Origin: Asterochloris sp. CNOR1
Taxonomy: Eukaryota > Chlorophyta > Trebouxiophyceae > Trebouxiales > Trebouxiaceae
Direction: 5' to 3'
NCBI GenBank assembly: GCA_963969365.1
Contig: OZ017757.1
Span: 1,426,001 to 1,490,000 of the forward strand
Length of the DNA: 64,000 bases
Position numbers and translations under genes: made by a program. Of this stretch, positions 10,073 to 23,022 are shown piece by piece; positions within the stretch are counted from its first letter, which is position 1, and each line of letters opens with the position of its first letter. The notes under the pieces were generated by a model. That model saw only the letters and a program-made list of their open reading frames with translations, was not told where the DNA came from and did no database searches.

Positions 10073-13000
10073 TCAAGCAGTTTCCCGCTGGCGCGGCCCG
10101 CAGTGAAGCTGCACAACAGACAGTCGAGATGTCATATTTGAGAGCACCATAATTGGCTGCATAATAAGCCAACAGCACGCCTGGCCAAACAGCTCACCTG
10201 GGGAAGGTCATAGTCTGGCAACTGGACTGTGACATGACTCAACTTCTCAACTTCTCTGGACAAACATGTAGCCTTTCCCCGGGGCAGAGTGGCAGGGAAA
10301 TGCTCATTACGTCCTGCTAGCTGGGTGGGCATGACCTGGACTACGTTGTAGATTCCAGCTACACCTTTGAATTTGAACACTCCAATGCTGAAGATGTCGA
10401 TAGCCACTGGCCGCCTGCAGCAAGGCAAAGCAACAATCGGCATGCTGGCATTGCCACTGGGAGGAGAACAGACACTGTTTTCGGCACTTGGTCAGACCTG
10501 GGGAAATGGGAGCGACCCATGGTGGGTGCATGCTGATCTGCCCTCGGCAGGGCAATTGCAGCCTGGCCCCCTGCAAGCCACCTACTGCGCGCATCCAGTC
10601 CTTGGAGGGAAGGCTCATCCACAGGATGCGAAGCAATCAGGCCTGCAGACGGACAGTGCTTTTACACTGCCCCTCAAATCTCGTGCAAACTGGGCATTGC
10701 ATGCCTTTGTCTTGAGTCCTGCAAAATCTTGATCACCTGGGAGCCTGCTGTCGTGCCTGCTGTTCATGCCTGCAGCCTGCAGGGTGCTGCTAGGATTGCT
10801 GCTGGCAACTGGTGATATGTCTGCCTGTGCATCTGACTTGCTGCCGCCCTGAAGTTGCAGCCATGTCCGACTGCGGGCCCGGGAGACTCCCTGACGCATC
10901 GCTGGCTGCTGGTGCAGAAGGCTGCTGGTGAGCACTTGTGGCTGAGCATTGCTTGGGGCGCCAAACGGGTCTGTGCACGACTCTGGTACAAGCTGCGGCT
11001 CGCGGGCCAGGGCAGCTGCAGCGCGGCCAAGGACATCGCTAGGCAATGTGATGCTATTCAGCGGCTGCCCATGCTGAGCTTGTGCCAGATCTGCATGTCC
11101 TGCAGCAGCAGTGAGTGAGGAGGTGGGTCTTGTCTGTGCGGTTCACATGGCTCCTACACATTGTATATAGCTGACCTGATCGACCTTTCAGGAGCTCTGC
11201 AGCTTCTGCATTGTAGGTGTGTCGCCTCGCCTTGCTGCCGAGGTCCTCATTTGTGCTGCTTCGGCGAAGGCGGGACGGCACATACTCCACATAGCTGTTG
11301 CGTCGGCTCAGTGACCTGGGCGCGCTCTGGCTGACCTGCACCATCCAGCAAACCAGCTGTGAGGCGCTTGTTGCTGGCTTCAGAGATCATAATGGCAGCC
11401 GCGGCATGGCTTGCTGCTGAAGCCCACCTCGTCAGAGATCAGCTGTGGCTGGCTGCTCTGGCGGGCCTCCAGAGCCGCGCTGAAGGTGGCAGGCTCAGCA
11501 TTTGGGAGCTGGAAGAGGCTGTCCTCCATGTGACTGCGGACCTCACTGTGCTGGGCTAGAAGGCTGCCGCTAGCGTCCGAGCTGCCCCAGCCGGAGAGGG
11601 CAATCTGGCTGCCTTGCCTGGGCCCCCAGTCGCCGCTGGTCCCCCCCTGGAGGCCCAGCAGTGCATGCTCCTGCAGGCCCTCCTGGTCTACATCCGACAA
11701 CTGGCTGTAGATGCGCCCTGCACCCAAGGGGCAATGGCAGGCGGTTGAGCATGCCATGGCTTCTGTCTAAAGAACTTGCTGCTCGAATGCATGTGTAAAT
11801 GGAGTTGGCAAGCAAGCAGCAGGCTGCGGCCGCCTCTACACGGTCTGACTGCTATGTTGCCAGATGATGCCTAGCAGCAACTCAGCGCCTGGAGCTGGCT
11901 GCGTACCGTACTGGCCGAGCGGCTGCTCCTGTGCCTCAGCCACAGGCCCAGGGCCCCTGTAGAGTGCAGGACCCAGGTACCCCGTGCCAGCCTGCACACT
12001 ACGCTTGAAAAAGCTGGCATTGTCGGCGCCCCACGCCCCCAGGTCCACGGACATGCTCATGTCCCCATTCATGAGGGGCATGGGCATCATGTCCTGTGAT
12101 GGTGGGCGCTCTGGCTCCATCAGGCTGGCAGAGCCCTGCTGTTGCAGGAATGGGCTCTTGTGTTGCCCACGGCTACGCTCTGCTGCTGGCAGGTGATCCA
12201 CTACAATGCTGCGCAGCTCAGCAGGCTCCTGCCTATGGGGCCCTCGCAGCATGCGCCTGAGGCTCTGCGTGAGATCCCTGGCCCTGACGGGTGAAGGCGC
12301 CTCGCCAGCAGCGCTGGACTGCAGTTGCGCGTCATCTGAGTTGGATAGCCGATGCTCCTGCACAACCTCCTGCACAGCCTGAAGGGTCTGGGCATCCCGC
12401 ACACAAAAGGACACGCTCTTTCGGGATCCGAGTCCATTGCCTGCAGAGTCAACAGCCATGCCCATCTAGCCATCCAGCACCTGTGCGGGCACAAGTCGCT
12501 TGTCTAGGGAGAAGCAGTTTGCAGACTGCCGATTGCGGTGCATGCCCACCTGGCGGGGTGGTGTCGGTGGTAAGGCGGCGGCTGGCCAAAACAAGAGCAG
12601 GGCGCAGGGAGCGGTGGGGCATGGACATGGTGCGGGAGGCGAGGTGCATCATGGGCTGTCCGGCATCATGTGCACTGTTGATGCTGGAAGCATCGGATGG
12701 TGTACGTGTCAGGGCTGCCTCCCTGGCGACCCCATAAGCGGGGCCTCTCAAGGCAGGTGACTCTTTGTCCTGGCTGGCAAAGGGGGACACATAGCGCTGG
12801 TGGGTCCCAGTGGCCGACAGTCGGGCCAGCCCTGTGGCAGACTGCCCCATGGTCAAGCACTCTGTCACATGCCTGCCAGGGGGCACAGAGCTTTAGGTCA
12901 CCATCTGGGCAACAGTATCTGGGGCGCTTGAGCAGGTGGCCAAAGCCCTACTGACATGTCTGGGCAGCAGAGTGAGAATGCAGGCATGTTAAGGCAATGC

Positions 13001-16000
13001 CCCACCTGACCACCTGCTCCTCCCAGTGCTGCACCACCATTTCTACCAGCCGCTTCTCTGCAAGGACCTGCCCACCACAGGCAGCGCCCAGGAACCGTGC
13101 CGCACGGTTGACTGCAGCAGAGCAAGCCCAAAGCAGTCTTGGTCTGGTCTTGCTTGACAAACCCAGCTCAAGGTGCGCCAATGGCATGCAGCTGACCTGC
13201 AAGACCAAAATAGTCTGCTCGACCTGCAAAAGCAAGCGCTTTGGGTCAGCAAGCTCAGTCACTCCAGCAGTGCCCTGAAAGCAAGCATGCATGCATGCGA
13301 AGGTCAGCGGACCTGTGGTGGTGTGCGGCACCACTTTGGTCATCTCTCCGTGAAACATGCTGATCTTGGTGCGCAATCCTGCGAACAGAAGCTGCCCTGC
13401 CTTGTCAACCACTGTGTCATACGGGTGCATCTCCTTCATGGCATCCGGCCACTTCACCCTGTAAGGCAAGCTTCTGTGATCAGATCACAAAGACTGAATC
13501 ATGGCTGTGAGAAGGCTTGCGCACCTGAGAAGAGCTAGCTGAAGGGTGACAGCCCACTCAAGAGCATTTGTGGGGCCTTGAAAGGCCACCATGAAGACTC
13601 CCTGCAGCTCACACTGTGTTGGCTGGTGGAGCAGCCAGCCATGGCACACTGACAAGGCCATGGCACAGCAGAACCTGGCAGAAATGCTGCCCCACCTCCT
13701 TCTCTTGGCACTCATAGCCCTTGCAAACGAACAGAGTCGCACGCACGGTTGCGCAGTACAGGGCCAGCGCAAGCTCAGCTGTCTGCGGATCTTGCGCTGC
13801 AAGATCTTTGTACCTGCGCACGACAGGCATGTGCAGCCTGCAAAATTCGTAGTGCTGCCAGCACAAGGCAGGGTCTGAAGCACACCTGTCAGCTGTACAG
13901 AAAGCTATTGTTACAGAAGGGGAGGGGGCTGCAACACGCGCTTGCTCTGGCAGCAAAGCAGTGGCACTACCAGGAGCATCGAAGAATCCAGGATACACCT
14001 GCACAGCCCCAATGGAGCTAAGTCAGGTCAAGACACAACTCTGATGCCCGACAGTAGCAGGATGGCCGAAAGTTGGCAAAAATTCACCTGGGTGTGGCTT
14101 GGAAGCCTTGGAAACAGCCGTGCTCGAAGCTGCAAGTGCCAGGCCAGTACCTGGACCACCTGCAGGCCTGGCATGTACAACGGACTGTTCCCAGATGCTT
14201 GTGGCTTGATGCCCTCAATCCTGCAGCCACGTATGAGCTCTAGCGCCCCCACAGGTTGGCACGGTCGGTGTGCTGAGCGCTCACAGATGAACAACTCACT
14301 TATGGAAGCCCATGTCAATCAGCATGGGCAGCGTGTGATCTGGCTCAATGGCCGCTGCATGGCGTTGCTCATTGAATCCACGCCCCTCGCCGATGTTATC
14401 AGCCTTGTTGGTGACGCGGTACGAGTCCTGCCGGCTGAGCGGGCGCCGCTTGGGCAACACCATGGACACCAGCCGCTCAGTTACACTCAGAGAGGTTGCC
14501 TGCAGCATCACAGGCCCTGTGGGTGCCATGCCTCAGCCTGCAGGGGCCTCAGCAGCATGCAGCTGGCCCATGCTGGCAGCTGACCCCATCCCTGAAGCAG
14601 GGCTGCCCAGCAGCAGTCCACTGACCTCGTCAGGGTTCAGGCTTGACTGGGAGTGCTGCGACTGCGAGTTCCTTCGTGGCAGCTGCAGCCACCCCCAGGC
14701 CCAGGACATCACAAGGCTGGCTTGGCGCTGACTGCGCAGGCGCCCCCCTGGGGGCCCCGAAAAGGCATAGGCCTTCTGCAGCACAGCCAGCCGCAGCTCC
14801 TCCAGACGCCCATAGATGCGCTGGTACGTCAGGGGGCCCATCAGCACCTGGCCCCCTGCCGGTAGATCGCTCAGCTTCTCCAGCAAGTTCAGCACATCGC
14901 CCACATACTCAACCTGTTTGGTCACGTTGTGGCTCTTGACCTTGCTGGGTGCGCCTGCAGGGTGGAATGCAGGGCAGCTGAGCCATCAGGAGGGAGTCTG
15001 GGGGGGAAGAAAAGCAGGGCAGGTACCTGAAGGCACTGTTTGCATGGTACAGCCAGCCTTTCTGTTTGGCCGCCCAGTGGAGTCTATTAGGTCTGCTTGG
15101 CATGCCAGCAGGCTGAAAAGCCCTGCTCTGCTGCTTGCCTGTGTTGATGACCATCCTGACACGCAGGCCATTGAACAGGACCTGGCCCTCATGGCCCCGC
15201 CCATCCAGATCTCCAACTGTCACTGTGCGCGCCATACTGTGCTCAGCCAGCCGGATGGGCCACTCCTCTCGCAGCAGGCGCTGCTGCACATGCAGGCAGT
15301 AGCATACCTGCGCGGCAGCAGGGCTCTTTTGAGCAAGTGAGGCCTGAGAGCAACCCTACGTCACAGGGACTGCAATGCGCACCGCATCAATGGGGTCATG
15401 GAAGGCCATGGTGAAGCTGTCTCCCTCTGTGGTGACCTCATATCCAAAGTAGCGGCTCAGCAGAAGCCGCAGAGTACGATCATGGGTGTCCAGAGCACGC
15501 TGCATCACCTGGTCATCCCTGCAGAGGGTAAAGTGGCCAGCCTGGGCGGCAGAGTCTCAGAGGCAGAAGGCGGCTGGTTTGACGCAGTGATGCACAGGCA
15601 GCCACAGATGCAGCCTCTGGGCACACCAGAAGCTGTTGAGCAGCGTTGCAGACAGCTGCTAAGCTGCAATGCGCTGCAGCCAGGCTGGGGCCCTCTGGAG
15701 TGAGAGGCAGCTGCTGTGCTGCGGCCAGGCACTGATGCTCATGGCTGGAGGTGAGCCCTCTGAGCAGGGCTGCAGGCATCTGCTGAGCTGCACCATGCTG
15801 CAGCCAGGCACTGCTGCTCACCACTCCCACAGCTCGGTCGAGCCCTCGATGTCAGACTGCACCAGGGTGATCTCATCCAGCTGCTGCCCAGGAATTGTGC
15901 CTGGTGGGTACTTGCGCTTGACGCTGCTGGTGCCAAAGCGACGCACATCCTGGGAGAGGGAGTTGCGCGTCCAGCAGAACCAGAGCAGGCAGCTGGACAG

Positions 16001-17389
16001 CACAACCACCAGCACTGTTGCCAGCGCGATGCCCACCACCAGCAGTGTGTTGCGGTTGGGACCACGGCTGACGCAGCTGGCTGTGTAGGGAGCTCCTCCA
16101 CTGACACTAGGCTCAGTCTGCAGTGCAGCAGCCAGCTGAAGAGCGACTCAGCTCAGCAAAGTGCGGCTCGGCATGCAGCTCTCTGCTGTGCTTTTTGAGA
16201 AGATGATCAAGGCCGGCGCTGCACTGCATGTCCCTGCTGTGCCAGCAAAGAAGCGTGCCGGGCCAGCTCAGCGCTGATGATCATGCATATCCCTGTTGTG
16301 CTTGCCTTCAGCTTGGAGTTGCTGCCAGAGCAGCTGCATCCAATGTAGTTGTAGAATGCTGGGTCCAGGTGGGCGGGCGACAGGGGCGCACCTGCCCCCT
16401 CTGGGAGGGTGGGTGCGGCCTGGGTCTGGACGGCTACCTGCTGGCAGACCAGGTGGTCCTGCCTGCCGTCATTGGTGGTCGTCTGGAAGTTGGCCGGTCC
16501 CAGCCCAAGCAATGGACTCAGCATGGACATTGCTGAGGCTGCAGGGCGGGCAGAGCTGCAAGTCAGACTGAAACCGGAATCAGCAGGCTCAGAACAGGCC
16601 GGACGCCTCACCACTTGCAGAGCAGTCAGTGAGTCCACAGACAGATGTGTTGGTGGCGTCCAGCTCTGTCAGCTTGGTCTCGGAAAGAGATGGCGGCACC
16701 TTCCCTTGCAGCCCTGCATGGCAGGCGATCAGCTTGCCTGCCGCGCTGCCACTGCAGTAGCAGGCTCCACCAGGGGTCGCTCTCACCTGGATTGTCAGAG
16801 AGTCGCAGCACCATCAGATCAGTCAGTGCCCCCATGTTAGTGGGCAGCAAGCCTGTCAGGTTGAGGCCCTGCACATCAATGATGGCCACTGACTGCGAGA
16901 TGGCTGCCGCGCAGGCTGAGGCGGTGGACAGCGGGGCTGTGGCGCAGCATGTGATGCCATACCTGCAGCCACCTCATGCCATTGAAGCCCCACAGCAAAG
17001 CGGCTCTGAGTGCTGCTGGCGCAAATCATGCGGCCTCACCACTGGCAGTAGCTGGCGCTGTTGTCGGCCCAGGGTGTGTACCCAAACCTTTCGTTGCTCA
17101 GCAGCTGAGCTGCGCTGTCTAGGGCTGTCGGGGCTGCAGCTGTGCCTCCTGTCTGTGGTGAGGGATATACCCATTCTGGACCCCTCGTCTGATTGTACAG
17201 TGCTGCCAGAGCCTGCCTCTGCATTGGTATGTCATTGCTGGGGCTGTATACAGGATAGAATGAGCTGCAGGTTTGGGCTGATGCTGGGCTGAACGTGGCT
17301 TGCTGCAGTTGTCGATGAATGCCTGTCTGATGCAGGCCGGCCCCCTCCACGAGGCCTGCCAGCGCCAGGCAGAGCCCAAACAGTTTCAT
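10073..17389 (-). CDS. LRR receptor with tandem class III nucleotide cyclase domains
   Basis: Likely a membrane receptor that makes a cyclic nucleotide inside the cell. The start (17389) opens a signal peptide (MKLFGLCLALAGLVEG). Then comes an LRR N-cap spliced as CQW|YGITC and short leucine-rich repeats (about 16.9-16.6 kb). One membrane span near 16.05-15.95 kb (GIALATVLVVVLSSCLLWFCW) leads to cyclase half C1: DIEGST at about 15845, YEVTTEGDSF at about 15430, and NLLEK with PAGGQVL near 14.87 kb. Half C2 follows: VTIAFCTADR near 13.9 kb, GYECQEKE|GVFMVAF near 13.7-13.6 kb, NRAARFLGAACGGQVL near 13.08 kb, and a closing VFKFKGVAGIYNVVQ near 10.36 kb. Each half has a long, apparently disordered insert before its last strands. 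C1 has the metal aspartates; C2 has the Asn/Arg pair. Substrate (ATP or GTP) cannot be told. The last exon and stop near 10073 are tentative. Confidence 0.85.
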
Positions 17390-19056
17390 GAACCTAGCAA
17401 TCACAATCCCATGCCTAGGATTGTTGCATGGGCTGAGCAGCTCAGTGAGTAATTTCGTGACAATCAGATAGGTGAAGCCGATGACATACAACATGGGGGG
17501 CAGCAGACGGCAGCAGACCTGCCAGTTGCGCCCACTAGAGCCTTATGGCATCATGCCTCATCCCAGATCCCTGGAATGAGGTGCCCATGGGAAGCAGGCC
17601 ACAACACTTCTCTGCCGCAGGGTCGATGCTAATGTAGTCCTTATGTGGCTGCAGAGCCCAGTGCTGGAGGTCCAACTGCGTAGTCCCCCAGATCATCTCC
17701 GAGTTGCCAAAACTGCTTGGCCCTTTGACTGACATTCCACATTGTGCAAGCATTCTGGAGAGTTCGTGTTGCACCATGCAGTGAGCCTGTCCTTCAAGCC
17801 AGGCTCCTGCAGCCCAACATCCGCGTGCAGGGGGCAGGCAGGTGCAACAGACCAGATGGCAGAGACTGATGTGTACAAGCCAATATGAAGGGGGCAGGTG
17901 GGGGAGAGGAGCTGAGGCTACAGGGACGCTGAGCATCATGTATGTCTACTCTGGGAGATATGTGGAGAATTCATGAGCGGCAACCTCTGACGATGTGGTG
18001 GCCAGCTCCATGCTTTGCAGACTGCCAGTCCTTGGCCACATTTGCCATGGCCTGCTTGGCTCCTGCCCATCAAGCACTCTGCTCAAAGTGCTATTGCGGC
18101 TGCTCAGCCTGGTTAGGACCATTGGATGATAATCATGAGAGCCAGTCTCTGGCATTGTCCTGGCCAGCTCCGCCCTTTGCAGACTGCCGGTCCTTGGCCA
18201 CATCTGCCATGGCTTTCTTGGCTGCCCGCCCTCCAGGACTCTGCTCAAAGTGCTGCTGCCGCTGCTCAGCCTGCACACAAGGATGACATTCTCCTGCACT
18301 GGGTACAGGTGATGCCAGCTGGCCATGCGCTGCATGAGCAGGCTGCTCGGCCAGACTAGGCCTACTGGGATGTGGCTGGCATGACTGCCATTTACGGCTG
18401 GCTTACAGCAGCAGCAGCCCTGCTCCGCGCCTCGTGGTCTGATACTGAGGGTCCTCCCGAGGGCGCTGCTGAGGTGGTTGTGCTGCTGCAGAGCAGGGAA
18501 AGGCTCTTCAGTGCCCTGCTGAAATGACGACCACCTGCTTTTCTGAGCTCGCTTCTGCACTCACCCCATCTGGTCATAGTCCTTTTCCCCACCCCCGCAG
18601 CAGCTGCAAGCTGCACCCATGCTGGTTTACGGAGAGAAGCGTACTCCCTCTCAAAAAAGACCTGGAACCACCAGCAAGAGGTGTGATAAGCTTCATTCTG
18701 TTGCCTCAACACTGTGTTGGTCAGAGGCTGCATATGCCTGACAGCAGGCCAGCCAGAGCCAGGCTGATTTCATGCCAGGCACTTGCGGCAGGCAGCCTGA
18801 ACTGGAAACTGCACATGCCTCTCACCGCGAGCCAGCCTGGAGGTGAAGCCGCAGTGACCAATCCGGCAACAGTTTCGGCTGTCAAAGTGTGTTGACTGGC
18901 TCCGTCAACAGCCTGTGACAGGTGGCAGAGATCATGATCTGGTGATGGCTTGATTTCCTGTAAAAGGCAAGGGTCACCTTCAGGCACTGCCTGTGAAATG
19001 GCACGCCCAGATCACACCACCCAGATCTGGCTAATGCTCTCCTCCAGGGCCATGTG
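17390..19056. promoter_or_regulatory. divergent intergenic region, cyclase / GnT I
   Basis: This stretch of 1.67 kb separates two genes transcribed away from each other, so both promoters should lie here. It also contains a tandem duplication (17974-18285). A minus-strand open frame of about 200 codons spans 17946-18560, but it mostly encodes the duplicated unit twice and resembles no protein I know. Confidence 0.4.
17974..18285. repeat. tandem duplication, unit about 162 bp
   Basis: Two copies of a unit containing 'ggccagctcc..tttgcagactgcc.gtccttggccaca' start at about 17974 and 18136. They differ at scattered bases, so the duplication is not new. Confidence 0.7.
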
Positions 19057-22000
19057 ATGCGCGTCAGCTGGCGTATTGCTGCTCTGCTGGGAGTCAACAT
19101 TGTCCTGTTCCTTGCAGCAGAGATCCACTTCTACGCCACGCACCAGGTGTGTGCATTTCCCTAATGCAGTCAGTGCATGCAGACAGCGTCTGGCCCTGCC
19201 CCTTCGCCGGCTTTGCACAGCTAGGGCCTGGCATGCAGGTGCCGCGCATCACCACACAAGTAAGTCGCAGAGACCAGCAGCAGGCAGCGAGTGTGGAGGC
19301 CCTGTCTGACAATGCGCAGCGCAGCAAGCAGAAACACCTGGACCTGGGCAGGCTGCACCAATCCATCGAGCAGGGCAAGGCCAAGCAGCGTGCTGGCAGG
19401 CGCTCCACAGAGCCTCACAGCGCCCAGCAGGCGGCTTTTGGAAGCCATGTCAGCACAGATGCGGCGCGGCTGTTGCAGCGCATCAACCATGCAGCTGCTG
19501 CCTGGGGCGGAGGGGCCACAAAGCTGCCGGAGGGCAAAAGGGCCATGCCTGACCCCGCTGTCATCCTCTTCTGCTACAACAGGTGGGCTGCACCCTCCTA
19601 CTCAGCAGAGGAACCAGACTCTGACTCTGGCTGAGCACTGTGCACAGACACCAGCATGACCGGCACACATGAGAGAAGCCTCAGATGTGTTGGGCAGAGG
19701 CCGATGTGAGTCCTCACAGCTGCTGCAGTGCCCACCACAATCTGGCGCCAAGTGTGTGCACCAGGGAGTGCTGCAGTCCGCCAGTAGGGGTAGCCCTTTG
19801 ACAGCAGCAGGCGCCAGCCCTGCAGCGCCTTTCCTGCATCCATCACTCTGCTTGTGCCACTGGCAATTCTCCATATGCCTTGAAGGCACCGCAGGGAACT
19901 GGTGCCGCCATGCTGCAGGCCAAACTATCTCAGGCAGACGCTGGACAGCCTCAGCCAGCTGGCAGGGCTGGAGCGCATGGCAGTTTACATCAGTCAGGAT
20001 GGTGACAACTCAGCAGTGGCGGCTGTGGTGCAGGGCTTTGCTGCCGATGCTCTTGCGCCGCCGCGAACGCGAGCCTTTCAGCACTGGCAGCACGAGCGTA
20101 ACCCACAGCTGGGCGCGCATCAGGCAAGCTTGCTGCCCGCTGAAGTCCTAAGCCGCATGAACCTAACGACGCCGGAGTGTGTGTGGCCTGTCTGCTGACC
20201 CTGCACTGCTGCATGCAATCACAGAATGCCTGGCTCTGCACCGTGGAGGAAAGTCTTGGCGCTGACTCCATGCATTAGCTGCTCCAGCATGTTTGCGAGT
20301 CTGCAGCCTGGCACCGAGCCTGGCCCTGGCATTTCAAGACTGCTTGGGGTCTACGTGCCCCGGCACTCGCACTGACACGGTGCTGCTGTCTGTAGCCAGG
20401 ACACGCCTGGCTGTCCCAGCACTATCGCTGGGGCCTGGACCGCGTCTTCCTGCAGCACAACCACAGTCACATCATCATTGTTGAGGATGACATGCTGTTC
20501 AGCCCTGACTTCTTCCACTTCTTTGAGGCAACAGCGGTGCTGCTTGAGGCGGATCCTTCGCTGTGGTGCATCTCGAGCTGGAACGATAATGGGCAGAGGA
20601 CCTTTCAGTGGGACCAGCACCGATTGGTGAGTGCCCAGTGCAGGATGTAGGCAGCACGGTGCTCCAAGAAATGCTACGGGTGTAGGGATGGCAAGGTTCG
20701 CAGATGCTTTTGGCAGCTGCTTCCCCCACCCTGATGCAGCACAGCTCTGCATGATCCACTGTCAGACACACTGCCTTCTGGGCCCTCACCCACCCTCACT
20801 GCTGTGCTCAGCCAGCTGCAGGGCTCAATGGTAACGTCCAGCATGTTGTGCCTGCAGTTCAGGACGTCCTTCTTCCCCGGCCTGGGCTGGATGATGCGGC
20901 GAGAGCTGTGGCTGGAGCTGGGCACGCAGTGGCCCCAGCAGGCCTGGGACCACTGGATGCGCCTCAGCAGCACCTCCCAAGGTGGGCAGCCTCTGGTAGC
21001 CTGAATGTGGCCGCTCTGGTCACTGACAGGGCTGTATGTCTTGGTGACAAAGGTGCTTGTGGGAGGCAGGCTGCCTAATGCTCACCAAAGATATAGTCAC
21101 GCCCATATGCAGGACGCTTGTGGACAGGCCAGCCCAACATGCTGCAGCTGATGGCCAGGCAAGCTGACCGTCACTGTTCTACATCTTCTGTGACACAAGC
21201 CGCTCTGCCCTGAGCTGCAGGCCGGGACTGCATCTGCCCGGAGGTGAACCGCAACAGGAACATTGGCGAGAAGGGCGTCAACATGGACATGGCCAGCTTC
21301 AGGCGCTACCTCAAGATCATGACCTTCAATGACAAGCTGGTGAGGGCTTACAGCCTCATGCACATGCAGCCTTCAGGGATAGGCATCAGCTTGTCTTCAT
21401 GTGGACAATGATGCATGATTTCTGATGTCGCAGTGTGGATGGGCGCATATTTATTTGAGCACACCACCTTGCTGTCGGTCTCTGTGCCTGGGAGCATGTG
21501 CAGTGCCTGTGGCACCGACTGCCTTCGGCTTGCTTGCAGTGCAGGTCGCCGACTATGGCAATCTGACCGAGCTGCTGGCAGGCCATTACCAGCCCAGCGC
21601 CCAGGCGCACCTGCAGCAGGCTGCTCTGCTAGATTGGAGTGTGCAGAGCCCACGAAGCGTCCCCTCAGGCCAGGTAGGCTGCCTCTTTTAGGAGATCTGT
21701 GCAGGAAAAGCCCTGGGTGAGCAGTGATTGCACCTGCAGCAGCCCCATTTTGGCTGTTGGCACTTTGAGGGTTTGTATAAACAGTTGGAACAATAAGTAT
21801 CATAACTAACCCTCAATGCGGGCTGCAGCCATATAGGGTGACGCATCTGGCCAATGGTGCTGCACCCTGCTGCCACAGCAGCCTGAGCAGTTGTGCTGCC
21901 CCTGCAGACGTACCTGCTGCTGTACACTGCAGAGCAGTATCAGCAGCTGGCGCGGCACCTGCGGGCCTGGCCCTTTCCGCGTGGCCACTACAGGTCAGCT

Positions 22001-23022
22001 AGTTGCGGCTTCATGCTGCTTCTGTTGCAGGCTGCTTGTACCCACACAAGCCCCTACACGCACATCAACTTCACACCCGCTTGTTGCTGCTGCCTGCTAT
22101 GTCAGTGAGGCAGTCCTGAGACCCAGCAGCATAGATGCTGCATGCCGCCCTTTGCGCCTCTGATGCTCTGTCTTGAGACAGTTCCTGCAACAGATGAGCT
22201 GTCACTGCAGGTACCTGACGCACATTCCTTTCCAGGGCTCTGAGTTCCTGCTGGCTGACCGGCGCTTCTGCACACTGCTCCCCATAGAGCAGCGAGAGTT
22301 CCCTCACCCGCAGCTGCTCATCAGGGGTGGGCGCAGGGGGCAGAGCTGCGCTTCCACCTGCAGGTGACGGTTCAGAGCTATGCAGCAGCACAGCTGCCGA
22401 TCTCACCTCATCAGAGGCTGGTGCAGGGGCAAGATCTGCATGTCCGTCCACAAGAGCGGCTTTAGATTTTGGCAGCAGCGTGCCTGCCTGCCTGCTGCAT
22501 ACATACATGCAGTGTGCATTCCACCCTGTCCCTGCAGATGCTTGTTGACCACAGCTGATGTGCAGCAGTGAGCCTGCCAGGCTTCAACTCGCCTGCTCAG
22601 TGGTCACCAGCCCTCCAAAGTATCTGTGTGGGCCAGTGTGCAACATGGCAGGTTTGCTGTTAAGAATCCCTGGGGCAGGGGGTGAGAGCCCTCACCAGAC
22701 CTGCACGGGCAGGAGCCAACTGTCTGACACACTCTGACCTGATGGTCGTCGGCTGTGCTGCAGTGAACAGGGTATGCGATGCCGGCAGGACGACTTCTGG
22801 TTCCTGAATTCCTGCGAGGAGCTGAAAAGGCATTTCCCCTGCGAGCGTGGCTGCGCAGCTGAGCTTGGGCCTGATGTGCCTAATTATGTCATGAGTGAGG
22901 AGCTTGGCACCCAACACATGTGCCTTGTCAACCAAAGACAGCCTCTGTGCAGCGCCTCCCACCCAAGCACAGCTCGACTGTGTCCCTGCATCCCCTCGCT
23001 TCCTGTTAGAGAAATGTATTGA
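19057..23022 (+). CDS. MGAT1/CGL1-like: alpha-1,3-mannosyl-glycoprotein 2-beta-N-acetylglucosaminyltransferase (GnT I) with C-terminal extension
   Basis: Golgi enzyme that adds GlcNAc to the Man5 N-glycan and opens complex-glycan synthesis. The start at 19057 gives a type II signal anchor (RIAALLGVNIVLFLAAEI) and then a coiled stem. GT13 motifs are clear: AVILFCYNR|PNYLRQTLDSL, VYISQDGDN, HYRWGLDRVF, IIIVEDDMLFSPDFFHFF (metal-binding EDD), LWCISSWNDNG, FFPGLGWMM, WDHWMR and NIGEKGVNMD. Ten exons join in phase: 19057-19146, 19239-19582, 19919-20123, 20396-20626, 20858-20981, 21221-21339, 21545-21673, 21908-21993, 22211-22363 and 22764-23022, giving about 579 residues against about 445 in usual family members. 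The intron after 20123 has a GC donor. The last exon encodes a Cys-rich module (DDFWFLNSC...HFPCERGC...GPDVPNYV). If that exon is not used, a stop occurs at 22367. The 3' end converges on the alcohol oxidase gene 130 bp away. Confidence 0.92.
20124..20395 (+). other. GC-AG intron in the GnT I gene
   Basis: The exon ends ...CATCAG and the intron begins GCAAGC and ends ...TGTCTGTAG. Only this joint keeps frame between GAHQ and PGHAWLSQHYRW. The donor matches the plant/algal GC-AG consensus (AG|GCAAG). Confidence 0.75.

Noticed and set aside
17535-18733. Minus-strand frames as a gene between the cyclase and GnT I
   Set aside because: Most of the length is the 162-bp tandem duplication; no motif, no convincing start and no phase-consistent exon chain.
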